64,000 bases of DNA from positions 3,708,847-3,772,846 of the forward strand of contig CM060107.1 in NCBI GenBank assembly GCA_030522415.1, read 5' to 3'. Position numbers and translations under genes: made by a program. The notes beneath the pieces were generated by a model that worked only from the letters and a program-made list of their open reading frames with translations, did no database searches and was not told where the DNA came from. Shown here piece after piece: positions 11,100 to 21,562 of the stretch. Numbering within the stretch: the stretch's first letter is position 1; the number at the start of each line of letters is the position of its first letter. This DNA is from Channallabes apus (lineage: Eukaryota; Chordata; Actinopteri; Siluriformes; Clariidae).

Positions 11100-11985
11100 A
11101 CATCATTTCGTGCGGCCCGATCGGGAACGTTGTGTGCTATGACTTTTCTAAGGGGTGGGCGGTTAATTGCCTCCGCAGGGGGCAATTAATCGAGCCAAAA
11201 ATCCCATTGACTGAACATTGAGGCCAACTTTGACGGATTCTGGCGCAGAGAGAGGGAATTTTGTAGAAACCTGAAATTCGCCACATTTGAGGGGGTTTGC
11301 ACCTTGTGTCAGAGGATACCCCGAACAAGGGGATAAGTTGTACTCCGGGGCAAGAGTGGTCTCCAAAATTGCCCCATAGACTTTGAATGATCTACGAATG
11401 AGGTGTCAAAACCGTTCGCCTGATTCGGCAATGGGGTGCTATGACTTTTTTGAGGGGCAATAACCGCTCATAGACTTAACATTGAGACCAACTTTGAATG
11501 TTTGTCGTAGACCCATGACTGCAGTGTCAAATCGTGCGGCTTATCCGGGAGAAGAGGTGCTATGACATTTCTAAGGGCTGGGCGGTTAATTAAACTCTCA
11601 TAGACTTAACATTTTAACCGCTATTCCCGCACCGTTTGTCATACACCCATGAATGAGGTGTGATATCGTGCGGGTTATCCAGGGGTGGGGTGCTATGACT
11701 TTGCTCAGGGCTGGGCGGTCAATTGCCCCCGCAGGGGGCAATTGACCGCTCATAGACTTAGCATTGAGACCAGCTTTGACTGTGTTTTTTGTAGTCCCAT
11801 GAATGAGGTGTCAAACTGTGCAGCTTGTTCGGGAATGGGGTGCAATGTCCTTTCTCAGGGCTGGGGTGGTTAATTGCCCCCGCAGGAGTCATAGACTTAA
11901 CATTGAGATCAGTTTTGCCTGAGTTTGTCGTAGACCCTTGAATGAGGTGTCAAACCGTTCGCCTCATTCGGGCATGGGGTTATAC
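11100..11985 (+). repeat. Diverged tandem array with embedded perfect hairpins
   Basis: Recurring modules of about 130-200 bp contain, in order: TCGTGCGGCTTATCCGGG-like, GGGGTGCTATGACTTT, CTCAGGGCTGGGCGGT, CATAGACTTAACATTGAGAC, and CCCATGAATGAGGTGTCAAA. At least five modules are recognisable. Module 4 carries a perfect 16-bp inverted repeat GCGGTCAATTGCCCCC (11715-11730) with a 3-nt loop. Module 1 carries a related imperfect one near 11159-11190. A lone module lies at 20195-20320. Confidence 0.8.
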
Positions 11986-12589
11986 AGTGGGAGCCACGTC
12001 AAACAGCTGCCTGGAGCATGATGGATTCATGGCAGGATCATGAAGGGTTAATGCAGGCTTCGTGCACGGAATGTGATCCCCCGCGATGACGCAGTTAACA
12101 ATGCCCCGCCCCATAAATGCCCCCATGCGCTTTCTAAAAAGATGGTTGCAATGCTGTATAATTCTGCCAGATGGAGCATTGACTGGCACAGTTAACTGCA
12201 GTGTCCAGGAAGCCCAATACCGTATCTTTAATATACAGACAGTTCTTGCATTGTCAACATAGTTTCATAAATAGATGACGTGGTAAAAAACAACAACAAA
12301 GCGATTAATAAAACAGATTTGTTAAATCTCTCAATCACAGCATACATTATGCTACAGTATTTATTATTTAATAATGAATTAATAAAACTAGTTAGTGAAA
12401 TATTTTTTAAGACATCCTGAAATAATCCTTAAAGACACGGTAGCGTCTGTAATTTGTCTATACCGATCATTGTAGGTACGGAATAAAAACACGGGCTATG
12501 TACAGTATTTTACATCACGGTGTATTTTACCTAGTTCCATTTAATATACTGATTGATAATATTTTGCTGCAAAGTAAAGCTCAAAATGT

Positions 12590-12870
12590 AACGTCTGCTT
12601 GGGATTCTTTTCGTTATATTTTTGATGATGTTTTCGCTGATTTTTTTTTTCACTGATAGTCAACAAGTGGCATAAGAAAGGCAATAAATGGCGCATGCAA
12701 CCTGGAATAAATATCTGCCGATATGGATCAGTATTTCTTTTGTCATTTAATCATGCATAATGCTCCCTCGTCAAAAAATCTGATGGGGCATTAATCACTT
12801 ATCACAACTGTGAATGCGGCAGCAGAGACAGATTAAATCCCCATAAACACTTGGAAATTTTTTACTGCTT
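12590..12870. repeat. Tandem duplicated segment, copy 1
   Basis: Starts AAAGCTCAAAATGTAACGTC. It is ~75-80% similar by eye to 13100-13350, sharing ATATGGATCAGTATTTCTTT-like and ATCTGATGGGGCAT blocks. No coding potential. Confidence 0.75.
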
Positions 12871-12956
12871 ATATTTCGTTTGGTTTTACGCAATTTCATG
12901 TGTTGTGTGTGTGTGTGCGAGCGAGAGGATAATCTGACAAGAGCAACTTCCGTGTG

Positions 12957-13041
12957 GCTCCCGTGGCGCATTCGGTTAGCGCGTGGTACTTATGAAGCGG
13001 TCCAGGCGAAGCAATGCCAAGTTCGAGCCTCACCTAAAGCA
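12957..13041 (+). pseudogene. tRNA-Ile(UAU) relic retaining the intron
   Basis: GGCGCATTCGGTTAGCGCG matches the A-box arm of vertebrate tRNA-Ile(UAU). The anticodon loop TACTTAT is followed by a ~16-nt intron-like insert and then AGCAATGCC, the 3' half of the anticodon arm. The T-arm is shortened: ATGCC is joined directly to AAGTTCGAGCCTCACC, losing about 9 nt of variable loop and T stem. The acceptor strands (GCTCCC / TAAAGC) no longer pair. It is followed by a short LINE-like tail (ATGTGACAAATAAAAATTTT), so it may be the head of a SINE. Confidence 0.7.
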
Positions 13042-13099
13042 CCCAAAGCATTTTACTGCATATCGCACTGTGTATGTGACAAATAAAAATTTTATTTGA

Positions 13100-13350
13100 A
13101 AGTAAAGCTTAAAATTTAACTTCTGCTTGGGTTTGTTCTCGTTATATTTTTGATGTTTTCGCTGATAGTCAAATTGGCATAACAAATTGATTAATGGCGC
13201 ATAATATCTGGAACAAATATCTGTCCATACGGATCAGTATTTCTTTAGTCATTTAACCAGCATAACGTCCCACATCAAAGATCTGATGGGGCATAAATCA
13301 CTTATCACAATGGTGAATAGATGCAGCAGCAGAGACAGATTTAATCCTAT
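13100..13350. repeat. Tandem duplicated segment, copy 2
   Basis: Second copy of the 12590-12870 block, split at its end by the LINE at 13353. The remainder (CCCCATAAACATTGACATTT) resumes at about 14630. Confidence 0.75.
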
Positions 13351-13352
13351 AT

Positions 13353-14628
13353 ACATATAAGGCATTAAATGGTCTTGCGCCGCAGTATCTGAGCGAACTG
13401 CTAGTGTCTTACGATCCGCCACGCCTACTTCGGTCAAAGGATGCAGGCTGCTTATCAGTACCGCGTATTATGAAAACTACAGCTGGGGGCAGAGCTTTTT
13501 CTTACAAAGCCCCAAAATTATGGAATAGTCTTCCAAATAGTGTTCGGGACTCAGACACAGTCTCAGTGTTTAAGTCTAGGCTAAAAACCTATTTATTTAG
13601 CCAAGCATTTTTATAAATAGATTTGCCATAAGGTAAAGGAGCAGATCTGGGGGACTCATGGACGTAGAGTATTATGGTGAACTGGTATGTTTTAGATGCT
13701 GTCTTCCTCAGTCTCATTTGATCACTCAGGTTTGTTGACGGTGAGGTGATTGTTTGCTTTACATCTCAGGGAGCCCTCATGTTTGTGTTTCCTTCTGGCT
13801 CTCCCTTTTAGTTATGCTGTCATAGTTAGTCCTGCCGGAGTCCCTGCTTGCACTCTACAGTAAATATACATTCACATTAGACATTGTGACTGTGACCATA
13901 CCTAATTGCAATCTCTCCTCCTCTTCTCTTCCTCCCCCTCTTTCTCTTTCCTCTCTCCCCCTGTCTCCCCCTTTCACTCTTTCTCTCTCTCTCTCTGTCG
14001 AGCTACACATGTGGTTCCTGAGCTGCCAGTGATCCAGACTCCCACTGCCCTCCGGACCTGTCTGATCCATCCTGGTGCCCGGTTTCTGGTTGGAGGTCTC
14101 ATCGCATGGATGCCCCGTGTGTCTCTTTAGGATGCGTCTGGTGTCTGGGGATGATTCTCTATACTTAGAAGATGGTTCTGGCCTCGACTGGTGTTGTCAG
14201 CTGTTTCTCTGAGGACTTGACAATTCGATAGTTCAGAACTGGAACTTTCTACAAGTCTATCTGAGTCTCGAATAACTACTGGACTCCATTTTACATCAAG
14301 TATTATAACATCAATTAACATCAACTATTATAGCTGAACCTAACACTTAACACTGTATAAATGCAGATCATTTCCTGCTATCTGTTTCACCCAGATGAGG
14401 ATGGGTTCCCTGTCGAGTCTGGTTCCTCTCAAGGTTTCTTCCTATTACCGTCTCAGGGAGTTTTTCCTTGCCACTGTCGCCCTCGGGCTTGCTCGCCAGG
14501 GAATATCTGAACATTTTGATTCATACATATTCACATTCCATACAAACTTAAATAATTCTTTTGATTGTGTAAAGCTGTTTTGAGACAATGTCAATTGTTA
14601 AAAGCGCTATACAAATAAAACTGAATTA
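13353..14628 (+). mobile_element. 5'-truncated L2/Rex1-like LINE
   Basis: A non-LTR retrotransposon 3' part. At 13359-13616 it encodes the reverse transcriptase C-terminal tail (A-L-N-G-L-A-P-Q-Y-L-S-E-L, later A-P-K-L-W-N-S-L-P and L-K-T-Y-L-F). A ~1-kb 3' UTR follows with a pyrimidine-rich tract (13910-14000) and the stereotyped end TGTAAAGCTGTTTTGAGACA...GCGCTATACAAATAAA. TTAATCC flanks both sides (about 13351 and 14628), a 7-bp target duplication within the tandem copy described above. Fragments of the same 3' end occur at 30425, 56610, 56935 and, reversed, 60093. Confidence 0.85.
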
Positions 14629-14815
14629 ATCCCCATAAACATTGACATTTGAAAACAAAACTAACAGAAGTAAACAGTTCTAGAGTGTTAGTGCCTGTTA
14701 TCACAGGACAGGAATCACCTACAGGATACTACTGTATTTTACTGCTTATATTTTTTACCCTAGATTCATTTGGTTTTACCTGATTTCATGTCTTATTTGT
14801 GTGTGTCTGTGTGTG

Positions 14816-14817
14816 TA

Positions 14818-14858
<41 letters not shown>
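14816..14858. repeat. (GT)n microsatellite
   Basis: GT run continuing into a GA/GCGC-rich purine-pyrimidine tail to about 14905. Confidence 0.95.
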
Positions 14859-14905
14859 TGTGTGTGAGTGCGAGAGATAGCGTGAGAGCGCGTGCGCGAG
14901 AGAGG

Positions 14906-15459
14906 GCTTACATGGTGATTTGTCCAAGGTTACTAAAACCTGGCTTACTACCTATAAAAATTATTTCAATTTAACTCATGGGTCTCAATCACAGATGACA
15001 CGACAAATTATATACTCTGAAACGTTCATTTGAACATTTAAAAATATATACAAAAACATAAATACTAATGTTATCATGGTGTAAATTATTAACATTAGGT
15101 TAGGTCCTGCCCTTAATTAATTCATATTATAATTACTTTTACATAGTATAGTTACTGGACTGACATTACCAAAACTAGCTATTTCATTTAGCCTTTCTAA
15201 AATCAAGCCATCTATCATTTATAATCAACATAAAACATATTATGATCTGTTCAATAGCCCATCTGTTTTAATTTAGTTTGTATTTTTTATTATTCATAAG
15301 ACAACCTTTCAGTTTTGTAAATATTTTAGTTATAGTGTGTTAAGTCTTACTTTAGGTTAAACGTTTTTGAGAATTTGACCATCCAGCTTAGATAAATGTT
15401 ATGTCATTGATTGATAAAATCTGGATTAAGGATATTTTATCTTATTTCTTTAATTTTTA
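14906..15459. other. AT-rich spacer, no gene seen
   Basis: No repeat family or open frame recognised. Confidence 0.4.
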
Positions 15460-15551
15460 TTTTTTAGTTTCCCCCCTGAGGGATTGCCACCTTATTGTGA
15501 TTATACAGGATTAAGCGGTATAGAAAATGAATGAATGAATGAATGAATGAA
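15460..15551 (+). repeat. 3' end of a tRNA-like dispersed repeat with (GAAT)n
   Basis: CAGGATTAAGCGGTATAGAA followed by five GAAT units, the usual end of the repeat seen complete at 25186-25521 (minus) and 28855-29180 (plus). Confidence 0.75.
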
Positions 15552-15966
15552 CTACAGAAAAACTTCAGCTGTTACAAAACAACTACAAACAACTCAAGAT
15601 TAAAGCATAAAGCAATAGTTAAATAAAAGTTAAAGGGACTGTTTGCCTAAAAATAAAAATGGTCAGCATTTCAGTCTGTTGTGTCTGTTTATATGGAATT
15701 ATTTAAAAAATACTCTATTGATTAATTTTACTTATTATAATAAAAGAAAACTGTAGACTAGTTTATAAAGTGAATGTGAATGCTTTCGGGTAAATTAGTA
15801 ATGCTTTCCTGGAGAAAAAGAGATTTTGTACCATTAAATGGTAGATGAAAATTGACTCTTTGTGTCAGCAATAATTCTGTTTGGAAAGAAAATTAGGACA
15901 AGTTTCTTGTTTGGGAAAAACTCCTCATGACATCTTTAGAAGAACGGTTGGATTTCCAGCGGCTAG
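15552..15966. other. 3' flank of the fucosyltransferase gene
   Basis: AT-rich sequence downstream of the stop codon, presumably the 3' UTR. No repeat recognised. Confidence 0.4.
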
Positions 15967-17172
15967 CTAACCCCAGTACCATTTATTGATATTTTTAAAT
16001 ACTCTGTAGCCCTGGTAGCTTCTTATATAATTACAACTTCGGCAAGCATGTTCAAGACCAAAAAATGAACCTTCAGCAATAAAGTGTTTTCTCCAGTTGA
16101 AGTACTGCTCATACTTCCCCTGGTTCTGGTCCAGAAACGTGAGATGTTCTGCTAGTTTTTGAGGAGATTCGAAATCGTCCACATGAATGAATGAATCTGC
16201 AGGCATGAACTCCTCATAGTTCTCCCTGGGTGGCCCAAGAACCACAGGAACGGTGCCGACGTTCATAGGATTAAACAGCTTCTCGGTGATGTAGTCCTGG
16301 TAGATGGAGTTCTCGAACGATAAGTAGAATTTACAGCTCTGTAAAATCTTGTTATAATCATCCTTGCTGACGTACCTGTTGAAGGCTCTGCCGTAAGTCT
16401 CTACTTTCATGTGCTGACTGAGTTCATTAAAATATTTTTCTCTCCTAAAGTTGGGGTTCCAGTGACTGATGATCCAGCAGACAGTTTTATCTTTTGGTGG
16501 TATTTCAAAGGTTTTGTCTTTCCCCGTTGTTTTTCTGATTCTCCCATAAGGCACCCAGACATCGGAATCTCTCCGATAATTTGCTGTCAAATTAAATGCA
16601 TCATTTAGCCAGTTTTGTCTGCCTGAATTAGCAGGAGACTCCATGTTCATCCACACCCACTTCTGATGTAGAGGTCTCGGCTTGCTTAGCAGGTTTGCGA
16701 TATCACCATCGATATCTCTGTGATGAAACAGAACACCATCTGCTTTGTCATATTGGCTTCTGTCATCTGTAATGTGACATCCTGTAATACCAAACTTTGG
16801 GCTACAGGCTTTCACATCAAATTTAAAACCAAACGGCTACTTCCAGATTAACATGATGATGTCCTTGCCATGATTCTCCTGGATTTTTTCCACTGCAGGT
16901 GGTTTAGTGACTGGTAATTGTGGTAATTGCGGCTTCACCAAAGTGTAGTTGTGGGTACCCGTGGTGGTGTTTATAAGATGGTTAAAGTTTTCCATTAATG
17001 TACTGAGGCACTCTTCTGGGCAGTCTTCTTGTGTTTTGACTGGAGCATTTGGACATGATAACCAGCTCTTAGTGGGCTTGCAGAAAGTGTACAATAATGC
17101 TCCCAAGAAAAAAAGCACAAAGGCAGTCAGCACTCGATACTGAAAAAATGCTACTGAAGAATCTGATGTCAT
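15967..17172 (-). pseudogene. Alpha-1,3-fucosyltransferase (fut9-like), interrupted by one in-frame TAG
   Basis: Type II Golgi glycosyltransferase of family GT10, which moves fucose from GDP-fucose to GlcNAc in N-acetyllactosamine chains (Lewis x-type epitopes). The 401-codon single coding exon has a short cytoplasmic start, a membrane anchor (about residues 15-32, VLTAFVLFFLGALLYTF), a Pro/Thr-rich stem to ~100, then the catalytic domain. That domain has F-H-H-R-D-I (the Arg type, expected for alpha-1,3 rather than alpha-1,4 linkage), the W-M-N-M-E-S-P acceptor-side motif and the GDP-fucose motif F-E-N-S-I-Y-Q-D-Y-I-T-E-K. Codon 112 (16837-16839) is TAG where relatives have Trp in I-W-x-W-P-F-G. 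The frame is open on both sides and all else looks intact, so this is a very young null allele, a sequence error, or a recently lost gene. The acceptor CTCTTCTCTGACAG just 5' of the ATG implies an upstream non-coding exon. Confidence 0.88.
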
Positions 17173-17340
17173 CTTTCACCTGTCAGAGAAGAGAGAAATA
17201 AAAGCAAATAAACCTCAGTAAATTTCAAGGTCACCAACTCTTACACCCTCATTGGTTAAATACCACTTTATCCTGTATACAGGCCACTTTTTAATATTTG
17301 ATATTGCATGTAGAGTAGGAATGATATTGCACACCGGATG

Positions 17341-17362
17341 TATATATATAATATATATATAT
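17341..17362. repeat. Short (AT)n run
   Basis: TA-rich microsatellite upstream of the fucosyltransferase. Confidence 0.8.
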
Positions 17363-17391
17363 TGCACATGATCTATTGATTATTCTGTCAT

Positions 17392-17500
17392 GACAGCTCC
17401 CGAATGAAGGGGGAAGAGGGAGGAGGAAGAGTTATAGAGTTATAGAGAACATGCAAACTCCATGCACACAGACCCCACGTCGGGAATTGAACCTGAGAAA
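17392..17500 (-). repeat. Fragment of the tRNA-like dispersed repeat
   Basis: GAACATGCAAACTCCATGCA and GGGAATTGAACCTGAG match the minus-strand copies at 25.4 and 52.7 kb. Confidence 0.65.
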
Positions 17501-18139
17501 AATGAACACAAATGTAATTGTAAATGAAAAATACAACAATGTTTTGGGATTGTTTGGTGCTAAACATAGAAACGTATATAATGTCGGCCTTCCACTTCAA
17601 ACCAAACAGCACTCTGGTTTTCAGTTTTAACCAAACATTCTCAAATTCATTGTCATGAGCTGGTAACTTAATCTGCCATGCAGTCAAATGATAATATATT
17701 AAGTGTTTTAAAATTAAAATGTAAGGTAAAGACTATGAATATCTTTTACTGTATATCATAGGATATATATATATTAGAAAAGTAAAACATTGAGAAAAAG
17801 CATACTGTAGATGATTATTGTATTATTATTTGTTTTTTTTATGAGTATCTTCCACCTCAACATCACATTTATGATTATTATTCACATCCTGGGATTGAGA
17901 GATTGCTGAAGCGTGCTTTAAGTTCTAATTGTGATTTATTCTTTAATGGTTTCTGATCTGTGTGTATCTTCTACATTACTCTGGATCCAATCATATGTCT
18001 TTAGTATTGTTGTTTGGAAGTGTCTGTCAGTCTAAGCTATTTAGTTCTCTCAGGTCAGAGCAATTTCAGTCTTCTTTACTATGTGATTTATAGCCAGATT
18101 TATAGCTAAGACATACTGAAGGTTATAAACTTTGGTTAG
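17501..18139. other. Spacer, no gene seen
   Basis: AT-rich, possibly containing the 5' non-coding exon of the fucosyltransferase, which I cannot place. Confidence 0.3.
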
Positions 18140-18320
18140 TCAGTGGGTCTAAGTCAGGGGTTCGAGCCGCAGCCCTGACAATCTGTCACTGTTGGGCTCT
18201 AGAGCAACAGGGCTGTTGGGCCCTAAACTCTTTTTTTGCTCCAGGTTGAGGGTATTATGGGTGACCCTGTGTCTAACCCTAGCTTCATAACAAGCTGGAA
18301 TCTATGAAGAAAAAAAATCA
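18140..18320 (+). repeat. Diverged tRNA-derived SINE
   Basis: Shares CTGTCACTGTTGGGC and GGGTTCGAGCC-like B-box sequence with the SINE at 32025-32265, then a diverged body (CTTCATAACAAGCTGGAATC). Confidence 0.55.
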
Positions 18321-19760
18321 TTGCCCTGTAAAGCATAGAACAATTCTTCTTCTTCAAATTAGGCTGAAGGCTAGTATCATTCAAGACTCATGGCTATCAG
18401 ACAAAAGGTTCAGGTCCTGCAAGATCCTGCACATTGTTTTTTCCCCATTGAACAATGGAGCTTTTACAAATAAGTTGAGTAGAAGACACGCTGGTGGTGC
18501 GATCCTCTGGGTGGTGCTTTGCTGAGAAACCTCAGGTCCTGCCCTTCATGTGGGTGTTACTCGAACAAGTCCCACCTACCTGAACACTGCTACAGACCGA
18601 GTTACACCCCTTCATGGAGAGAGTGTTCCCTGAAGAAAGGCGGTATTGCTAATATTGCCTTTGAAGGTGTAGACTGTTATTTCTGGTAAGGTTCCGACCT
18701 CCTAGGTCACAGGACGTCTACTGTACTTTTCTTTGTTAAATTACATTATTTTTATTACAAATTACATTTATTATTTTCTTCATTTCACTGATTCTCCAGA
18801 GTCACCACCTATACAGTAATTATCTTCAATTTCAGCTGATTGTTTACATTGTGAAGCACAAGATGTTATTTGCATTTAAATTACTGTAGATGTACATTTT
18901 TTACTTTTATGAATTTTCATATCTGGCATTGTACAGACACACCCTGGATGACAAATTACACACCTGCAGAGTTGAAAAAACTTGGTTTGATTCACTTGAA
19001 TGTTAATCATTTAAGTATATTTGATTTGACTCACCTGTGGGTATGATGACAGATAATGAACTTATTATTCTTTGCTGTTTTTTATGCAGCCAGACCCAGG
19101 AAAGGGAGTGGGGTGACTATACATGTCAAGATTATATTTCATTTCATTTCTTATTTTGATTCATAAACTTATAAGGAAATGCAGGTTGTTTTAATTGATC
19201 TGATTTGAGACTGATTAATCTTCAAATATTTATCTGTTTCCTTGAATTTGTCTCATAAATACTCAGCAGTTGACATTTTTGCTAATTACTTGAATGATCA
19301 TTATGTTGTAGCTACTAAAAGAGAAACTGAATTATTTGATCATTCTTTTATGAGTATATTATAGCGCACTATTTAGGAAATACAGGATGAATTAATGATT
19401 TATTTCACAGGTTCACAGCTTATCGGACATGTTGCATGAATAAAATAAAGCCTGGCCTAAACCGAATAAGACACACTCTGAGCTGACTCTGTTTTATCAA
19501 CTTCATACCACTGAGCCTTACTGCGGCAGTAAGGGGTTTAAGTGATCAAATTTTTATATACAGCATGTAGTTATTTTTTCTTATGATATTGTTTTTTTAT
19601 TTGTGAAGATTTTAACTATATTACAATTTTATAAGGACATGTTAATTTTAATCCTTTCAAAATACACATTTTACTCCATGTCCTTTGTAGGGGACAGTGG
19701 GACTTGCTTTATCCCATTTTCAACTCTTGCCCTCAAATACACTAAGCTTCATACATTGTA
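18321..19760. other. AT-rich spacer, no gene seen
   Basis: No recognisable gene, repeat family or long frame. GC-poor throughout except 18480-18720. Confidence 0.4.
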
Positions 19761-19762
19761 AT

Positions 19763-19777
19763 GTATGTATGTATTTA

Positions 19778-19834
<57 letters not shown>

Positions 19835-19879
19835 ATGTGTGTATGTATGTGTGTATGTGTGTATGTATGTGTGTGTATG

Positions 19880-19910
<31 letters not shown>
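19763..19910. repeat. Compound (TG)n/(TATG)n microsatellite
   Basis: Alternating GT and GTAT units over ~150 bp. All open frames through it are artefacts of the repeat. Confidence 0.97.
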
Positions 19911-20194
19911 TGGGGCAGGAAAGACAATGCCATTACAGAAAGACCATCACTGCCAATGCAATAACCAGGGACACATTTTTTTAAACTTCGCCAGTCCATC
20001 AAATGACCTTGCCATCCTGGAAGACCAGAAAAAAGAGGATGATCTTTGGAAGGTCAGGTTTCTTTTAAACAGAGACCAACTGTCAACAAGGCTGCCTCAA
20101 TTGATCAAGATCCCTCAAAGCTGGCAAAAATGATCAAATGATTCCTTTTACAGGCCAGTGTCCTGTGTGCCAATGTGAGCCTGGGAAACCAAAT

Positions 20195-20460
20195 CTCGAT
20201 CGGGAATGGTGTGCTATGACTTTTGGTAGGGATTCTTCACACGAAGTTCCCAAGCTCCCAAAAAACGAAACCAAAAAATCCCATAGACTTAACATTGAGA
20301 CCGACACCAACTGTGACATCATAGCTATGACTACGAGGCCACGGCAGGCAACACTCACATTTTATTCAGGAAATGTGCCTCTCTAGTTAAGTGTGCCTAT
20401 GCAATAGGCGTACTTATTATTCATTCTCCAAAAACTTTGGGCCGTTCCACGACCCACAGC
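20195..20460. repeat. Solitary relatives of the 11-kb array and of 8905-9000
   Basis: 20195-20320 contains GATCGGGAATGGTGTGCTAT and CCCATAGACTTAACATTGAG, which belong to the 11.1-12.0 kb modules. 20385-20460 (GTGCCTATGCAATAGGCGTA) pairs with 8905-9000. Confidence 0.6.
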
Positions 20461-21150
20461 TTTGCGCCAACCCTCACGTAAGTTACACCGTTTCTACAGG
20501 GGACACGGAATCAACTCTGGAATCAATTTTAATTCTTGTGTCTGACAGCTTTGCAGGTTACACAATAATCATTCAAAGTGGCTTCAACTAAGTGAGAGAG
20601 AGCACAAGGTCGATAACCTTAAATGAAAACCAGAAAAGTGTACATCACTATTCCTGATAAATAACAGTTAAATCACTACTTCTAACAGCAGGGAAATAAA
20701 ATTTTAATAAACACAGCAACAGAATTGTTTAACTAAGCTTCTAACACAACTAACTAACACATGCTATTCTATTAACCCTTTAAAGACATGTATTACACAA
20801 CATCATACTACATTTTTTGTGAATAACTTTTTTGTGTTTAAACACTTAAACAACAATCACAGCATGACATAAGTTACTCTTTCTCTTGTAATGAGCACTA
20901 TAGTGAATAAATTAAATAGCAAGTACCTCAGTCAAGATTCAAGTGATCAGTCCTTCGTATAAGTAAAGAGCCGTATCATCATACCATCAGTGTCCCTGAG
21001 ATGAGCAGCAGCCGATGCGCTTCCTCGTCTCACATATGCTTGGTGCTTGTATGTTGAGTCTGTACCTTTTGCTCCATTAGTGACTGTGAGGTGATGCATA
21101 CTGTGATGTCATACTCTGATCGTGTCACAGTTGTTCCTTGTCGAGTGTCT
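20461..21150. other. AT-rich spacer, no gene seen
   Basis: Nothing recognised. Confidence 0.35.
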
Positions 21151-21159
21151 TCAGCTCCA

Positions 21160-21318
21160 CCATTTCACTTATTTAACTTTACAATCACCTCTAGGTTGAA
21201 CTATTGTAACGCCTTACTGTCTGCTTGTTCAACTAGGTGCATAAACAAGCTTCAGTTAGTCCAGAATGCAGCAGCGAGAGTCCTCACTAGGACCAGAAGA
21301 TATATCAGTATAAGATAG
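21160..21318 (+). pseudogene. LINE reverse transcriptase fragment (L2/Rex-like)
   Basis: The frame reads S-R-L-N-Y-C-N-A-L-L then K-L-Q-L-V-Q-N-A-A-A-R-V-L-T, the conserved C-terminal region of L2/Rex-type reverse transcriptases (normally D-Y-C-N-A-L-L / Q-N-A-A-A-R). It ends shortly after T-R-R. Flanking sequence is not LINE-like, so this is a short relic. Confidence 0.8.
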
Positions 21319-21439
21319 GAAATTAGAAACTGATATTGCTCAAGATTTAGTAATGTCACAATTGTACATTTCAGCTCGACTGCTGCAGCCCGTGTAGCTT
21401 TGCTAATTATCCACCTCTAAAGTGTAATATTGATAGATA

Positions 21440-21562
21440 ACTATCTTGAAAAAAAAAATTTTCCCTTGAAAAAAAAAAATTCTTGAAAATGTGTGCTTTT
21501 TCTCTTGAAAAAGTTTTTTCCCTTGAAATTTTTTTTTTTTTGAAAATGTTTTTTTTTTTCCC
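21440..21562. repeat. CTTGAAAA/TTTTTC low-complexity tract
   Basis: Runs of T and A separated by CTTGAAAA. A much longer version (~460 bp) occupies 48552-49015 at the equivalent place in the other spacer copy. Confidence 0.85.

Noticed and set aside
19697..20133. Cys/Val/Tyr-repeat frames
   Set aside because: Direct translation of the TG/TATG microsatellite.
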